A stretch of DNA of 64,000 nt from Candidatus Synchoanobacter obligatus (GTDB lineage Bacteria; Pseudomonadota; Gammaproteobacteria; Comchoanobacterales; Comchoanobacteraceae). The notes under the pieces were generated by a model. The model saw only the letters and a program-made list of their open reading frames with translations. It ran no database searches and was not told the DNA's origin. Below are positions 44,634-53,746 of this stretch, piece after piece; positions within the stretch are counted from its first letter, which is position 1, and each line of letters begins with the position of its first letter. Position numbers and translations under genes: made by a program. Location of the stretch: positions 111,942 to 175,941 of the forward strand of contig NZ_JAKUDN010000002.1 of NCBI RefSeq assembly GCF_024259865.1. The letters run 5' to 3'.

Positions 44634-45161
44634 ATGGAACTATATATAAAATTAAACTGCTTTGGACTAATAGCCCTATCCACTCTTGCTTTTAGCGCCA
44701 GCACGCCATCCACACCCGTCAATATTAATAATGACACTGCCTGTACGTTTACGCTTCATGCACTGTCCAACCGGACCTCTATGCTGTCGCTGCCTAAAAC
44801 GATCGGGCCGTACTCTCTTTCTCAAGGTCATATTGAGTTTTCAGGCAGTATATTTAGCACGAACAACCAATCCTCTAAAGGCGAATACTTAGCACTATGC
44901 CCGAATAGCAAACACGCCTTAACCCTAAAGTTTTATATTGGCCAAGTCCCTCACACCAATGAATATGATTACTTTTTTGATATGGAGCCTTCAACCAACC
45001 CCCTACCTCCATTTTTACTACTACCATCAAGCCAACAATTCATTCGAAACCATAGCCCTGTGAATATTCGATTTATTGACCAAAACAGCCCCGACATTAC
45101 CATAAAAGAGCCCCCCTCAGACGAAGAAGACCAAGACACCGGCCAGGATTCAGCACATTAG
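44634..45161 (+). CDS. Small exported protein with acidic tail
   Basis: 175 residues from ATG 44634 (CAGGATTAAATA upstream). The signal peptide runs to about residue 22 (LIALSTLAFSA). The mature protein starts with a strand VNINNDTACTFTLHAL, like the exported proteins at 3878, 23056 and 55298, has two cysteines, and ends in an acidic low-complexity tail (PPSDEEDQDTGQDSAH). Family not known. Own promoter; its stop overlaps the convergent 62-residue gene by 4 bases. Confidence 0.65.
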   Translation: MELYIKLNCFGLIALSTLAFSASTPSTPVNINNDTACTFTLHALSNRTSMLSLPKTIGPYSLSQGHIEFSGSIFSTNNQSSKGEYLALCPNSKHALTLKFYIGQVPHTNEYDYFFDMEPSTNPLPPFLLLPSSQQFIRNHSPVNIRFIDQNSPDITIKEPPSDEEDQDTGQDSAH

Positions 45162-45346
45162 CGAAAAAATTTCCGATATAGTGCAAAACCTAGCCCTACA
45201 CCCAGCATCAACGCAACAAAATCTGCGAATCCTCCAAAAATAATGGTCAAAAGCGCCATGATGCCCGCTATGGCCATTACGGTCGGCACATCCATTTCAT
45301 CGATAACCTTAAACAAAGGTGCCAATTTCTCTTTCAGGTCTTGCAT
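45158..45346 (-). CDS. Small membrane protein, 62 residues
   Basis: Start at ATG 45346 (AGAGGAGATGC upstream); the frame extends to 45376. An amphipathic N-terminus (MQDLKEKLAPLFKVIDEMD) is followed by two hydrophobic segments (VMAIAGIMALLTIIFGGF; FVALMLGVGLGFALY) and a basic end RKFFR. No recognised family. Confidence 0.5.
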   Translation of the reverse strand: MQDLKEKLAPLFKVIDEMDVPTVMAIAGIMALLTIIFGGFADFVALMLGVGLGFALYRKFFR

Positions 45347-45404
45347 GATGCATCTCCTCTTTTTTATCCATACCATTTTAGCACAGAAACAAGCACTGAC
45401 AGAA

Positions 45405-45800
45405 TTATTTTGCCAATACTTTATCTATTGCTCCCAGATACGCTGCTTCAGATGGCGCCTCACCATAAGAATATGACGATTCCAGCATCCCAATCAGCAC
45501 CTCAAGCACCAACTGTTTCGTACGCTCATGACCATAAGCCCGCACGCCCTCAGAGTATATGGCTCTAATTCCCTGAGGACGATCAAGCTTGATTTGATCA
45601 TTCAACGCCATATGTGCCCCCAAAACAATATAAGGGTTTCTACCCCCGCTAACAGAGATGCCCTGCTCTGTCATATTCTCAACATATTCTGGATACTCTA
45701 CCAAAACAGCCAAAACCTCTTTCTCAAAAGCCTTTAGCGGCTGCTTGCTTAAATGCTTGCACCAGACTTGGTAAAAAATTTCCCGATGATTATGCTTCAT
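45405..45800 (-). CDS. DUF1841 family protein
   Basis: 131 residues from ATG 45800, which overlaps the end of nth. The pattern HNREIFYQVWCKH, then NPYIVLGAHMALNDQIKLDRPQGIR and a C-terminal EAPSEAAYLGAID fits DUF1841, a proteobacterial family of unknown function. The longer frame to 45884 lies within nth. The nth-DUF1841 neighbourhood is common in gammaproteobacteria. Confidence 0.78.
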   Translation of the reverse strand: MKHNHREIFYQVWCKHLSKQPLKAFEKEVLAVLVEYPEYVENMTEQGISVSGGRNPYIVLGAHMALNDQIKLDRPQGIRAIYSEGVRAYGHERTKQLVLEVLIGMLESSYSYGEAPSEAAYLGAIDKVLAK

Positions 45801-46434
45801 ACACTTTATCCGGAAACTCACAAAGCTCAGCGATGGGACACTGTGAGCACTTTGGCTTTCTTGCAACACAGGTATATCGTCCAAGCTGTATCAACCATTG
45901 GTGCAGATCTTTTTTATACGCCTCAGGAACCACTTTTAATAAGCACAATTCAACTTTAAGCGGTGTCTCGCCTTTGGCCAATCCGGATCTATTACAAACA
46001 CGGAAAATATGGGTGTCCACCGCAATAGTTGCGTGCCCAAATAGCTCATTTAATACCACATTCGCTGTTTTTCGCCCAACGCCTGGCAGCGCCTCCAAGC
46101 CAACCCTAGTTCTTGGCACCAACCCTTGATATTCCTCTTGCAATATATGGCTAAGCTTCATAACATTTTTTGCTTTAGTATGATACAGGCCTATACTTTT
46201 AATAGCGTTTTTTAGATCTTTTTCCCCAAAGTCTATCATCTGTTGTGGATCGGATACCTCTGAAAACAAGCCCTTTGTTGCTTTATTAACACCAATATCT
46301 GTAGCCTGAGCCGATAACAGTACAGCAATAAGCAACTGAAATTCTGTTTCATAATTTAGCTCTATCCTTGCACCTTGATAAACCTCCTGAAGCATTTCAA
46401 GCATTTGTACCCTTTTAAGTTGATTCACTCCCAT
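45790..46434 (-). CDS. nth: Endonuclease III
   Basis: 214 residues, normal length. The helix-hairpin-helix LEALPGVGRKTANVVL carries the catalytic Lys; the catalytic Asp is in VDTHIFRVCNR. The 4Fe-4S cluster site C-x6-C-x2-C-x5-C reads CVARKPKCSQCPIAELC. It removes oxidised pyrimidines and nicks the abasic site. Overlaps rsxB by 20 bases and DUF1841 by 11. Confidence 0.96.
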   Translation of the reverse strand: MGVNQLKRVQMLEMLQEVYQGARIELNYETEFQLLIAVLLSAQATDIGVNKATKGLFSEVSDPQQMIDFGEKDLKNAIKSIGLYHTKAKNVMKLSHILQEEYQGLVPRTRVGLEALPGVGRKTANVVLNELFGHATIAVDTHIFRVCNRSGLAKGETPLKVELCLLKVVPEAYKKDLHQWLIQLGRYTCVARKPKCSQCPIAELCEFPDKVYEA

Positions 46435-46981
46435 CCTCCTTTAGAAGTCCTAAAATATCTGCCTGCAGGTCATGTATTGATTTTTTATACAGCTTCTTAG
46501 GCTGTAGTTTTTGTTGGTTTTTCTCATGCATATTCCGATACTCCTGCGCCAAATCTAACGCTGTCTCATGCGATGCTGCATCCAACCCCATCACAATACA
46601 GTCTACTGGGCAATAAGCCACACACAAACCACAACCCGTACAATCTGAACCCAAAACAAAATGATTGCGCTTGGGCGCTCCAATAATAGCACCTGTTGGG
46701 CAAGGTTTAATACACTTTGTACAACCAATACAAACACTCTGATCAATTTCCGCCAGCTGAGGCGGCTGAAACCTACGCCTTACTTTGTCGCGATCTCCCT
46801 GGCGATCCAACAACAGGGATAGCTTCTCTAAAACAACCTCGCCACCCGGAGCGCATAAATCAATACTTTCACCACTTACTATCGCTTCTGCATAAGGACG
46901 ACATCCCTTATAACCACACTCTTCACACTGGGTTTGTGGCAACACTCCTAGAACAGCCTCTAAGCTGGGCGCTTGGTTCAT
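46415..46981 (-). CDS. rsxB: RnfB/RsxB-like ferredoxin subunit, lacking the membrane anchor
   Basis: 188 residues. Near the N-terminus CEECGYKGC with a downstream Cys forms the Fe-S domain of RnfB; then two 4Fe-4S ferredoxin motifs, CIGCTKCIKPCP and CTGCGLCVAYCP. The usual N-terminal membrane helix is missing, as in the stand-alone versions found next to nth in some gammaproteobacteria. No other rnf gene is present. It likely carries electrons to an unknown partner. Confidence 0.85.
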   Translation of the reverse strand: MNQAPSLEAVLGVLPQTQCEECGYKGCRPYAEAIVSGESIDLCAPGGEVVLEKLSLLLDRQGDRDKVRRRFQPPQLAEIDQSVCIGCTKCIKPCPTGAIIGAPKRNHFVLGSDCTGCGLCVAYCPVDCIVMGLDAASHETALDLAQEYRNMHEKNQQKLQPKKLYKKSIHDLQADILGLLKEDGSEST

Positions 46982-46987
46982 ATTTTA

Positions 46988-48592
46988 TTACTCAAAAGCC
47001 ACATCCTCTTTCACCACGCGACTTAACAGATGCCCAAACTTATTGACTTTCATACCCACAAATGGGTCAAGCTGGAGCACCGGCTGTGACTCCCCCATTG
47101 CCTCAGCAACTTTTTCGGCAGTATTTGGGATAATTGGTGCCAGTAAATATACCAAGTAACGAAACGCAGCCAACGCGGTGGTTGCAACTAACAGTAACTG
47201 CTCCTGATCCCCTTCCTTAGCAAGAACCCAGGGTTTATGGTGGTCAACATATTGATTGGTTTCATCACAAAGCTCCATGACCAAGCGACAAACTTGAGCC
47301 AAATTGACCGCCTGATAAGACGCCATAATCTCTTCGTGGCGTGAAATCAACGTTTGCCAAAAATCTTCATCAACCCGACTTCCCAAACAGCCCTCATGAT
47401 ACTTATGAACAAACCCTTGACTACGACTGCCAATATTTGCTAACTTCCCCACCAAATCAGCATTTACCTTCAAGACAAAGTCTTGCCAATCCAAGTCTAC
47501 ATCGGCAACGGTTGTCGACAACCGCGATGCAAAGTAATACCGGAGCATATCTGCTGGCAATTTAGCCAAATAATCACGGGTTGAAACAAAGCGGCCCCTT
47601 GACTTAGACATTTTGTCACCCGCCAACGTAAGAAAACCATGCACATGCAACTTTGACGGCGCTTTTAAGCCCGCTTTCTTTAAAACAGCCGGCCAAAAAA
47701 CACCATGAAAGCAAACAATATCCTTACCAATAAAGTGCTCAATATTCAAGTCATTCCAAACATCAAATATCGCCTGCGGCTCAGCGAGGCCGAGCGTGGC
47801 GCCTAAGGCGCTTAAATACCCAAAAGGAGCGTCTAACCACACATAAAAATACTTATTGGGCTGATTGGGTATTTCAATACCAAAGTATGGCGCATCACGG
47901 GTAATATCCCAATCCTGCAGCCCTTCAACAAACCACTCGCCAAGCTTGTTTTTCACTGACTCTTGAATATCAGACCCAGATAGCCATTGCTCAACACTGC
48001 CTTGCTCTGAAGACAGTCGAAAGAAATCATGTAACGACTCTTTCCATACAGGAGAGGTATTTGACATAATTGACACTGGTGACTTCAGGTCTTTAATCGC
48101 ATACGTTTTGCCACAAACCTCACAATGATCACCATATTGGTCTTGAGCACCACATTTTGGACACTCTCCCTTAATATACCTATCTGGCAGAAACATCTCT
48201 TGATCCACATCATATGCTTGCTGAATGCTTTTTTGTACAATCATGTTCCCTTGATTTAACCGATGATACACCTGGTGAACTATTTGCGTATTCAGCATGG
48301 AGTGAGTGGTATGATAGCCGTCAAAAGATATCGCAAAACCCCTAACATCTTGCACATGCTCCTTATAAAACTGGCCTATCAGCTGCTCCGGAGAGATGCC
48401 CTGCTTCATCGCATTGAGCATAATTGGTGTCCCATGGGCATCATCCCCGCAAACAAAGGTAACGTCAATATTTTGCATCCGCAAAGACCGAACATAGCAA
48501 TCCACCTGGACCATGCCCATTATATGCCCTAAATGCAACATGCCATTTGCATAGGGCAATGCATAAGTTACCACTCTTTTGTTATTCGTCAT
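46988..48592 (-). CDS. metG: Methionyl-tRNA synthetase
   Basis: 534 residues from ATG 48592 (GAGGAAG upstream). HIGH-type box ALPYANGMLHLGHI, zinc knuckle CPKCGAQDQYGDHCEVCG, and KMSKS in GDKMSKSRG. Class Ia with the anticodon-binding helix bundle (WVLAKEG ...). It lacks the C-terminal tRNA-binding EMAP-like domain of the E. coli enzyme (677 residues), as many host-associated and other bacteria do. rsxB follows 6 bases on. Confidence 0.96.
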   Translation of the reverse strand: MTNNKRVVTYALPYANGMLHLGHIMGMVQVDCYVRSLRMQNIDVTFVCGDDAHGTPIMLNAMKQGISPEQLIGQFYKEHVQDVRGFAISFDGYHTTHSMLNTQIVHQVYHRLNQGNMIVQKSIQQAYDVDQEMFLPDRYIKGECPKCGAQDQYGDHCEVCGKTYAIKDLKSPVSIMSNTSPVWKESLHDFFRLSSEQGSVEQWLSGSDIQESVKNKLGEWFVEGLQDWDITRDAPYFGIEIPNQPNKYFYVWLDAPFGYLSALGATLGLAEPQAIFDVWNDLNIEHFIGKDIVCFHGVFWPAVLKKAGLKAPSKLHVHGFLTLAGDKMSKSRGRFVSTRDYLAKLPADMLRYYFASRLSTTVADVDLDWQDFVLKVNADLVGKLANIGSRSQGFVHKYHEGCLGSRVDEDFWQTLISRHEEIMASYQAVNLAQVCRLVMELCDETNQYVDHHKPWVLAKEGDQEQLLLVATTALAAFRYLVYLLAPIIPNTAEKVAEAMGESQPVLQLDPFVGMKVNKFGHLLSRVVKEDVAFE

Positions 48593-48659
48593 ATTCTTCC
48601 TCAACGCTTAATCAATCAACTACTGACCCACCCTTTAGGTTATACTGCCTACCACCAAA

Positions 48660-49070
48660 CTATTCAAGAAAAACCAGCTTAAACAACTCTCCAGCTTCAC
48701 CCAAATAAAACAGAAACAGCAATAACAATGCCGTAAGAACGCTTCTCACCACGCAATAGTCCGAATGGACGCTCCTTTCTCGGTACAACAAACCATCATG
48801 AAGCAAACCATACACGTACCCCCAAAAAAAACAGAGAAATGCCTGTCCATACACCAGGACCAACAAGCTGGTTACAACAGGGTATCCCATAGCCAAAATT
48901 CGTAGCCATTCTGATTGGGACAACTGAAACTGCATCCCTGCAATAAACGCCAGGACTATTAAGGGATACACCCCAATAACCCAGCCATAAACATGCACAG
49001 GAACTGGCACTGCCAACACCAACACAAAAGGCAGCAATCCACCACCCATCCATAACAGCCGACGACTCAT
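48660..49070 (-). CDS. Small polytopic membrane protein (DUF3429-like)
   Basis: 136 residues with four to five hydrophobic helices. The pattern MGGGLLPFVLVLAVPV, then YPLIVLAFIAGMQFQ and GYPVVTSLLVLVYGQ resembles DUF3429 proteins, in which a PF motif in helix 1 and a FxGGxxW-like segment in helix 2 recur. The match is by eye only. ATG 49070 follows GAGAAGGGT. Confidence 0.55.
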   Translation of the reverse strand: MSRRLLWMGGGLLPFVLVLAVPVPVHVYGWVIGVYPLIVLAFIAGMQFQLSQSEWLRILAMGYPVVTSLLVLVYGQAFLCFFWGYVYGLLHDGLLYRERSVHSDYCVVRSVLTALLLLFLFYLGEAGELFKLVFLE

Positions 49071-49156
49071 ACCCTTCTCATTTATAGACCAAACCCAGTT
49101 TAAAATATTTCAACCACTGAAACAATCTACAATTTGTTCACTTCCAAAGGTTTTTG

Positions 49157-49185
49157 TTGACATTGACGCTTACTGAAGATACTTT
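49157..49185 (+). promoter_or_regulatory. Predicted promoter of the 149-residue exported protein
   Basis: TTGACA (perfect -35), 17 bases, TACTTT, ending 22 bases before ATG 49208. Confidence 0.55.
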
Positions 49186-49207
49186 AGTAAAAAATTCAGG
49201 AAAAATA

Positions 49208-49657
49208 ATGTATAAAAAGCACTTATTGGGGCTCGCATTAATCGCCCCCCTTGCCTTTGCAACCAACCGGTTAAACTTTGGCGCAAGTATTGAAGTAGCC
49301 GCCCAACAAAGCTCCGGGCAAACTTCTCCAGAAGTTGCTATTGGCTTGTTCGCCTCCAACGAGGCACCTTGGGTTATTGGCTCATATCACTATACAGTGA
49401 CCACAACGTATGCCCTCTTTTTTGAGGAAGCTGACTCTAAAATACACATAGGCGCTGAAATTGGTGGTGACACTCGCGCGATGCTCGCCATATTGCGCTC
49501 TGACAAGTATGGGGGTTATAGCATAGGGATTAACCATAGACTGGCCAATATTGACAATACTTGGATCAATGGCAAACTGTCATGCATGAAAATTGGTGGT
49601 GAGCCCAATTTTAGAGCATCTCTTGGCGCATCTCGGACCTTTTTCTCAGAATCTTAG
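49208..49657 (+). CDS. Exported beta-rich protein, perhaps a small outer membrane barrel
   Basis: 149 residues from ATG 49208, chosen because AGGAAAAATA precedes it and a signal peptide (MYKKHLLGLALIAPLAFA) starts there. The mature part alternates hydrophobic and polar residues in eight or so strands (RLNFGASIEVA, EVAIGLFAS, SYHYTVTTTYALFF) with Gly-rich turns, and ends near Phe (RTFFSES). This fits a small outer membrane beta-barrel, but no family is recognised. It is flanked by its own promoter and a strong terminator, so is likely well expressed. Confidence 0.65.
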   Translation: MYKKHLLGLALIAPLAFATNRLNFGASIEVAAQQSSGQTSPEVAIGLFASNEAPWVIGSYHYTVTTTYALFFEEADSKIHIGAEIGGDTRAMLAILRSDKYGGYSIGINHRLANIDNTWINGKLSCMKIGGEPNFRASLGASRTFFSES

Positions 49658-49673
49658 AAAAATACGTAACAAT

Positions 49674-49699
49674 AAAAAAGGGCCGCATGGCCCTTTTTA
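49674..49699. terminator. Bidirectional terminator
   Basis: AAAAAGGGCC / GGCCCTTTTT arms with a GCAT loop between the convergent genes at 49208 and 49714. Confidence 0.85.
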
Positions 49700-49713
49700 T
49701 CATTGACGCCTCC

Positions 49714-50547
49714 TTACCGTCTTAAAAATATCATATTTGGATACTTGTCTGTAACCAGCAACAAAGCATACGCCGCGATACGGAGATAGAAATTAATCAC
49801 CGCAACATGGTATCGGTGTATCCATCTCGGCATCTTGCCCGTAACCAGTATCAAGAAATAGGTTAATGGCACCAGCGCAAAGCTCACCGTTAGACATACC
49901 AAGTATATAGCCAGATACGGTAGCACCAACAACCACTTCACCAATGGCATAAACCTGTTAAGGTTCTCATGCGATGGGTTTGGGAGTGCTAGCTTAATAA
50001 CACTGTCTTCCTCTTCTAAGCTGGGATACTTATCCGTTAAGAACAAAGCATAGCAATAAATCCTTAGCACGAATGACTGTAATGACTTGTTCCAGTGAAA
50101 CCACCAGCTAGGATATTTTTTCCTAAACAATAATGTCATTGCAACTGCTAGGTTTACCACATACATAAACCACAAGCTAAATGCCACCAATGGCACAAAC
50201 AAGAAATAAGCACCCAGTATGGCTGCATAAGAATATAACGTTGCCTCTCCCGAATTGCTTGTTAAGGAACTCCAAGAAAATTTTTCGCTTACCATCTCAT
50301 AACCATTAATCGCAACGGCTGTTAGATCATAATACGCAACATCTTTTGCCTCGATAACGTTACCACGTCGATCATAAGACACCTCCTCTGTTACCACGTC
50401 GTGTACACGAAATGGATTAAAAGAGTGATTGGGCACAATCATTAACAACATAGCCACAATAACCGGCAATGCCAATAATGGCCTCAAAAACACACTTAAG
50501 CGACTGTGCCGCTCCTGATATGGAATATTTACATTTACTTCGCTCAT
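49714..50547 (-). CDS. DUF4389 tandem-repeat membrane protein
   Basis: 277 residues from ATG 50547 (AGAGGAGAT upstream). One N-terminal helix (VFLRPLLALPVIVAMLLMIV), a soluble loop of about 80 residues, then two copies of a DUF4389-type unit: a helix pair, FRKKYPSWWFHWN / VTGKMPRWIHRYH, and ending YCYALFLTDKYPS / AYALLLVTDKYPN. Function unknown. It is probably in the inner membrane. Confidence 0.82.
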   Translation of the reverse strand: MSEVNVNIPYQERHSRLSVFLRPLLALPVIVAMLLMIVPNHSFNPFRVHDVVTEEVSYDRRGNVIEAKDVAYYDLTAVAINGYEMVSEKFSWSSLTSNSGEATLYSYAAILGAYFLFVPLVAFSLWFMYVVNLAVAMTLLFRKKYPSWWFHWNKSLQSFVLRIYCYALFLTDKYPSLEEEDSVIKLALPNPSHENLNRFMPLVKWLLVLPYLAIYLVCLTVSFALVPLTYFLILVTGKMPRWIHRYHVAVINFYLRIAAYALLLVTDKYPNMIFLRR

Positions 50548-50636
50548 AGCAATCTCCTCTGTTAAAGCACACTTGTTATAGGTCAAAAATATTATTTGAC
50601 AGGGTTAATTATTATAAATCGTCAAAAAAACCCTTA

Positions 50637-50665
50637 TTGCATAACAAATATTCTCGTGATAATAT
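50637..50665 (+). promoter_or_regulatory. Predicted promoter of the 1017-residue gene
   Basis: TTGCAT, 17 bases, TAATAT, ending 27 bases before ATG 50693. Confidence 0.4.
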
Positions 50666-50692
50666 TAAAAATATAGTCAATTCGGTAAGGAT

Positions 50693-53600
50693 ATGCGCAA
50701 ATACGACTTATTAACTAAGCCTGGGTCACCAAACACCATAGTTCTTGATGCCAAACGCGCCCAGATCCGAGATGATTTAGAAGCCCTCTTCTCGAGCCTG
50801 GTTGAACTTCCCCCGCGTTTTCTTTTTTTAAACAAAGCTTGGAAGTCTATCATTTCTAATCTTGCAGAAACAACCAAGCCTGCTCAGCGTAGCAGAGACT
50901 ATGGTTTGGCACTCGAAAGCATCAACACATACTCAAACAAAACTCCATCACTACATCGGTTAAAAGCAACCAAAGCCTCTAGCGACTTGAAAGAAGAAAT
51001 AGCAGGAAGGCATGCTCTATTGCATTATGTCAAACATGGTACTTGGCCCATGGGTTATGCCCCTAAGCTTATTAACTTCAAGTCTCACCCTGTCATTGCC
51101 GTTATTGATGATATGTTTTCCCACAGCAAGAACCTGACGGCTGAGGAAAAGAAACGCTTAAAAATGGCTCTCGAAATAACGCTCACACCAGAAGCCGCCA
51201 CACGTGTTCACAACTTCATTCAGGCACAACACATCCTCGTAGGACGAGCCTCATTAGCCTACCCTCAATGGCTAAGCCTTACAAGAGGCCAGGTAAATTT
51301 ATTGCGGCTAGAATTGCAAGACAAAATTGTGATGATGGCGTGCATATCTTCCCATGCGAAAAAAAACATCGTACAAAAAGATCTAGACAGTATGTTCCCA
51401 TCGCTTGACAGGAACATGCATGACCTTATCTCTGGCTATCTAAGCGAAGGGGTTTCAGCGGCTAGCATCAAAGCCTTTTTGGTCGACGCTCACATAGAGA
51501 CTCCAAGCCTACTCATGAGTCACCCACTATTTGAGCCTCTGTTTTTACTTCTTGGACAAGAAACCCAGAGATATCAACAGGACCTTGATCCGCTGGATGG
51601 TGACATTTCAGCACTTGAGCTCATTAAAACAACCCCAGAAGACCAACTACCTGCATTACCTAAAAAATTGGCCTCATTTATCTTTAGCAGGATTTATCGA
51701 CCGTTTCTCCTGCCGCAATTTCAATCTTGGCTAGTAGAGCTGCTTGACCCTACGCACGCACCACCTTCAGCAAACGCCATTGATGTAAACCTACAGGTAT
51801 TAATGTATGCCTGTACCCACTTAAACCGAAGTACTTTATCAGAACAAAGATTTGCTGATACCTATGGCTCTAAGTATAATCCCATTCCTCACATTAGTAG
51901 AGGCTGTAAACTTAGCCACTCTAGTCCCAAAGCGATTGCATACCTGCAAAGCCTAGGGCTTAGTTATAATATTTATACCCAGGTTAACTCTTTATGGAGC
52001 CACTGCTCTAGCAGCATCTTGACATACGCTGGAAGAGAAGAAATAAGCGCACATTTTTCCAGAGAGTCGCATGACCCCAATGGGCTAGATATTCGATATT
52101 CTGGGCTTCAGCTAGAGGAATTTCCTCTTGTGCAACATGCCATACAGAGCACGATAGCTCAAGCAGCACAGGAATTTCATGTTGACATCATTCCCTCAGA
52201 ATTTTTTGGGAGGGAAGCATTCACTCGCACCACCCAAGACCGCCAAGACAACACGAAAAAGCTAATACAATTTATCACATCTCAAGGCATGGCTGTATCA
52301 GAAGAAGTCATGAGCGCCATCGATATGCATCGTGCGACAGCAACGATTTGTGCTGACTTTTTTCAAGAATATGGACAAAACTTCTACAGCTGCCTCCAGG
52401 AGGCTTATCAGCACAGCGCTAAAAGTATTGCAACAGAGGCCTTAGATTCTTTAGCTTTATCCCCTGGTGAGAAAAAAACCCTCGCGTCCATATTGGTCAC
52501 AACGCCCCCTGAGTGTGTGCAAGACTGCCTAAACAGCATGCTAGACTGCAAGGATGAGCAGCGCCGCTCTCCTCTGTACACCAAAATTAGTCAATTTGTT
52601 TCCCGCCTTGAACCGATCATGTACATACTGCTGTCTCCCGCACGATCAACTTACTATAAACTCCGTGGCGCAAGCGAGTCTCAGCTACGGTTTGCACCCC
52701 ACATAGAAGATTTTTTTAAGCGGACAAGGGCGCGACTATCTGAGCTATTCATGATTAAGCTGATAGACGGCACAACAATGCCCTGTGGTCAGTTTATTGA
52801 GGTCTACAATGGTATAACCAAGCTTTGGGGAAACACCACCAAGGTTGGCTCACTTGACCCAATTACAAAAATTTCTCACTTCCTAGCCATGGAACATGGT
52901 TGCACCATTCCACACAAAATGCTTGAAAGCGCTCCCAAAAAATCGACACTGCACATTTTAACATACAGCACAAACCATGCTGCAATATTGGCTATATTTT
53001 GTAAACTTAAACTGCCTGAAATTGAGATCGCAACACCACTTAAGAAGATCTTGCAAGATAACGGCCTTCTTGCTGAAGACAACACCATTCCTCAAAATGT
53101 TGCCCGCATTCTTTCATCATCAATTAGCTACTGCCCAAAAGAGGGAACATTACGCCTTAAACGACCAACGGAAGATCTAATCCCCAAGCTAGACATCATT
53201 CTTCCCCACAAAGTTTTCTCTTCAGGAATAGAGAAGGTAATGAGCAAGATGATGTTTTTAGAGGTAAATACTGCCATGATTAGTGCCTGGTGTGGCCCTG
53301 CTGTGCTTCATATGCTGGCTTTTCTAAAACACTCAGCATCGCTGCCCGCCCAAAACCTTGACCAAAGCGGCCCGGTTATCTCAAAGCTATGCGAAACGAT
53401 TGAATCCCTCAACAGCTCAGAAGCATTAGCGAAAACCGATAGTGGATCCGCTTGTGTTGAGATTTTACACGCCGTAGCTGACCAAAATGCCACAAAAGGC
53501 CAGAATCCTGATCAGTGGCTAATCTCTGCCATGGAGCACTTAGGGTTCGTGGATATGGCCCCACAGTTTGAGCAACCTCTTCCTAGAATACTATCTGCTG

Positions 53601-53746
53601 CTCAAGGTTTTTTCAAAACCCTTCTTAAACCCGTGTTTGAAATTGGCAGCCCTTCTCGTAGCCCAGAGGAACAAGAGTTTGAGACTATCTGCTCATCTGG
53701 CTCCTGCAGCCCAGGACTGCTATCCATGCGCCTCATGTCAAAATAA
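50693..53746 (+). CDS. 1017-residue unknown protein, effector-like
   Basis: Large helical protein with no signal peptide or membrane helix. ATG 50693 follows AAGGAT. Residues 107-120 (HALLHYVKHGTWPM) and the following acidic/helical segment remind me of the HYLRTGxLPWW repeat in tape-measure proteins of contractile injection systems, but no other such gene is nearby. The middle holds Cys/His-poor helices, the C-terminus a Ser/Cys-rich tail (ICSSGSCSPGLLSMRLMSK). Nothing else is recognised. Size and solitary position with its own promoter make an effector plausible. It meets the convergent epmA with a 9-base overlap. Confidence 0.75.
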   Translation: MRKYDLLTKPGSPNTIVLDAKRAQIRDDLEALFSSLVELPPRFLFLNKAWKSIISNLAETTKPAQRSRDYGLALESINTYSNKTPSLHRLKATKASSDLKEEIAGRHALLHYVKHGTWPMGYAPKLINFKSHPVIAVIDDMFSHSKNLTAEEKKRLKMALEITLTPEAATRVHNFIQAQHILVGRASLAYPQWLSLTRGQVNLLRLELQDKIVMMACISSHAKKNIVQKDLDSMFPSLDRNMHDLISGYLSEGVSAASIKAFLVDAHIETPSLLMSHPLFEPLFLLLGQETQRYQQDLDPLDGDISALELIKTTPEDQLPALPKKLASFIFSRIYRPFLLPQFQSWLVELLDPTHAPPSANAIDVNLQVLMYACTHLNRSTLSEQRFADTYGSKYNPIPHISRGCKLSHSSPKAIAYLQSLGLSYNIYTQVNSLWSHCSSSILTYAGREEISAHFSRESHDPNGLDIRYSGLQLEEFPLVQHAIQSTIAQAAQEFHVDIIPSEFFGREAFTRTTQDRQDNTKKLIQFITSQGMAVSEEVMSAIDMHRATATICADFFQEYGQNFYSCLQEAYQHSAKSIATEALDSLALSPGEKKTLASILVTTPPECVQDCLNSMLDCKDEQRRSPLYTKISQFVSRLEPIMYILLSPARSTYYKLRGASESQLRFAPHIEDFFKRTRARLSELFMIKLIDGTTMPCGQFIEVYNGITKLWGNTTKVGSLDPITKISHFLAMEHGCTIPHKMLESAPKKSTLHILTYSTNHAAILAIFCKLKLPEIEIATPLKKILQDNGLLAEDNTIPQNVARILSSSISYCPKEGTLRLKRPTEDLIPKLDIILPHKVFSSGIEKVMSKMMFLEVNTAMISAWCGPAVLHMLAFLKHSASLPAQNLDQSGPVISKLCETIESLNSSEALAKTDSGSACVEILHAVADQNATKGQNPDQWLISAMEHLGFVDMAPQFEQPLPRILSAAQGFFKTLLKPVFEIGSPSRSPEEQEFETICSSGSCSPGLLSMRLMSK

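Noticed and set aside
46415-46981. Start of a full Rnf complex operon
   Set aside because: Only RsxB is present; nth and metG flank it, and its membrane helix is missing, so it is the stand-alone form.
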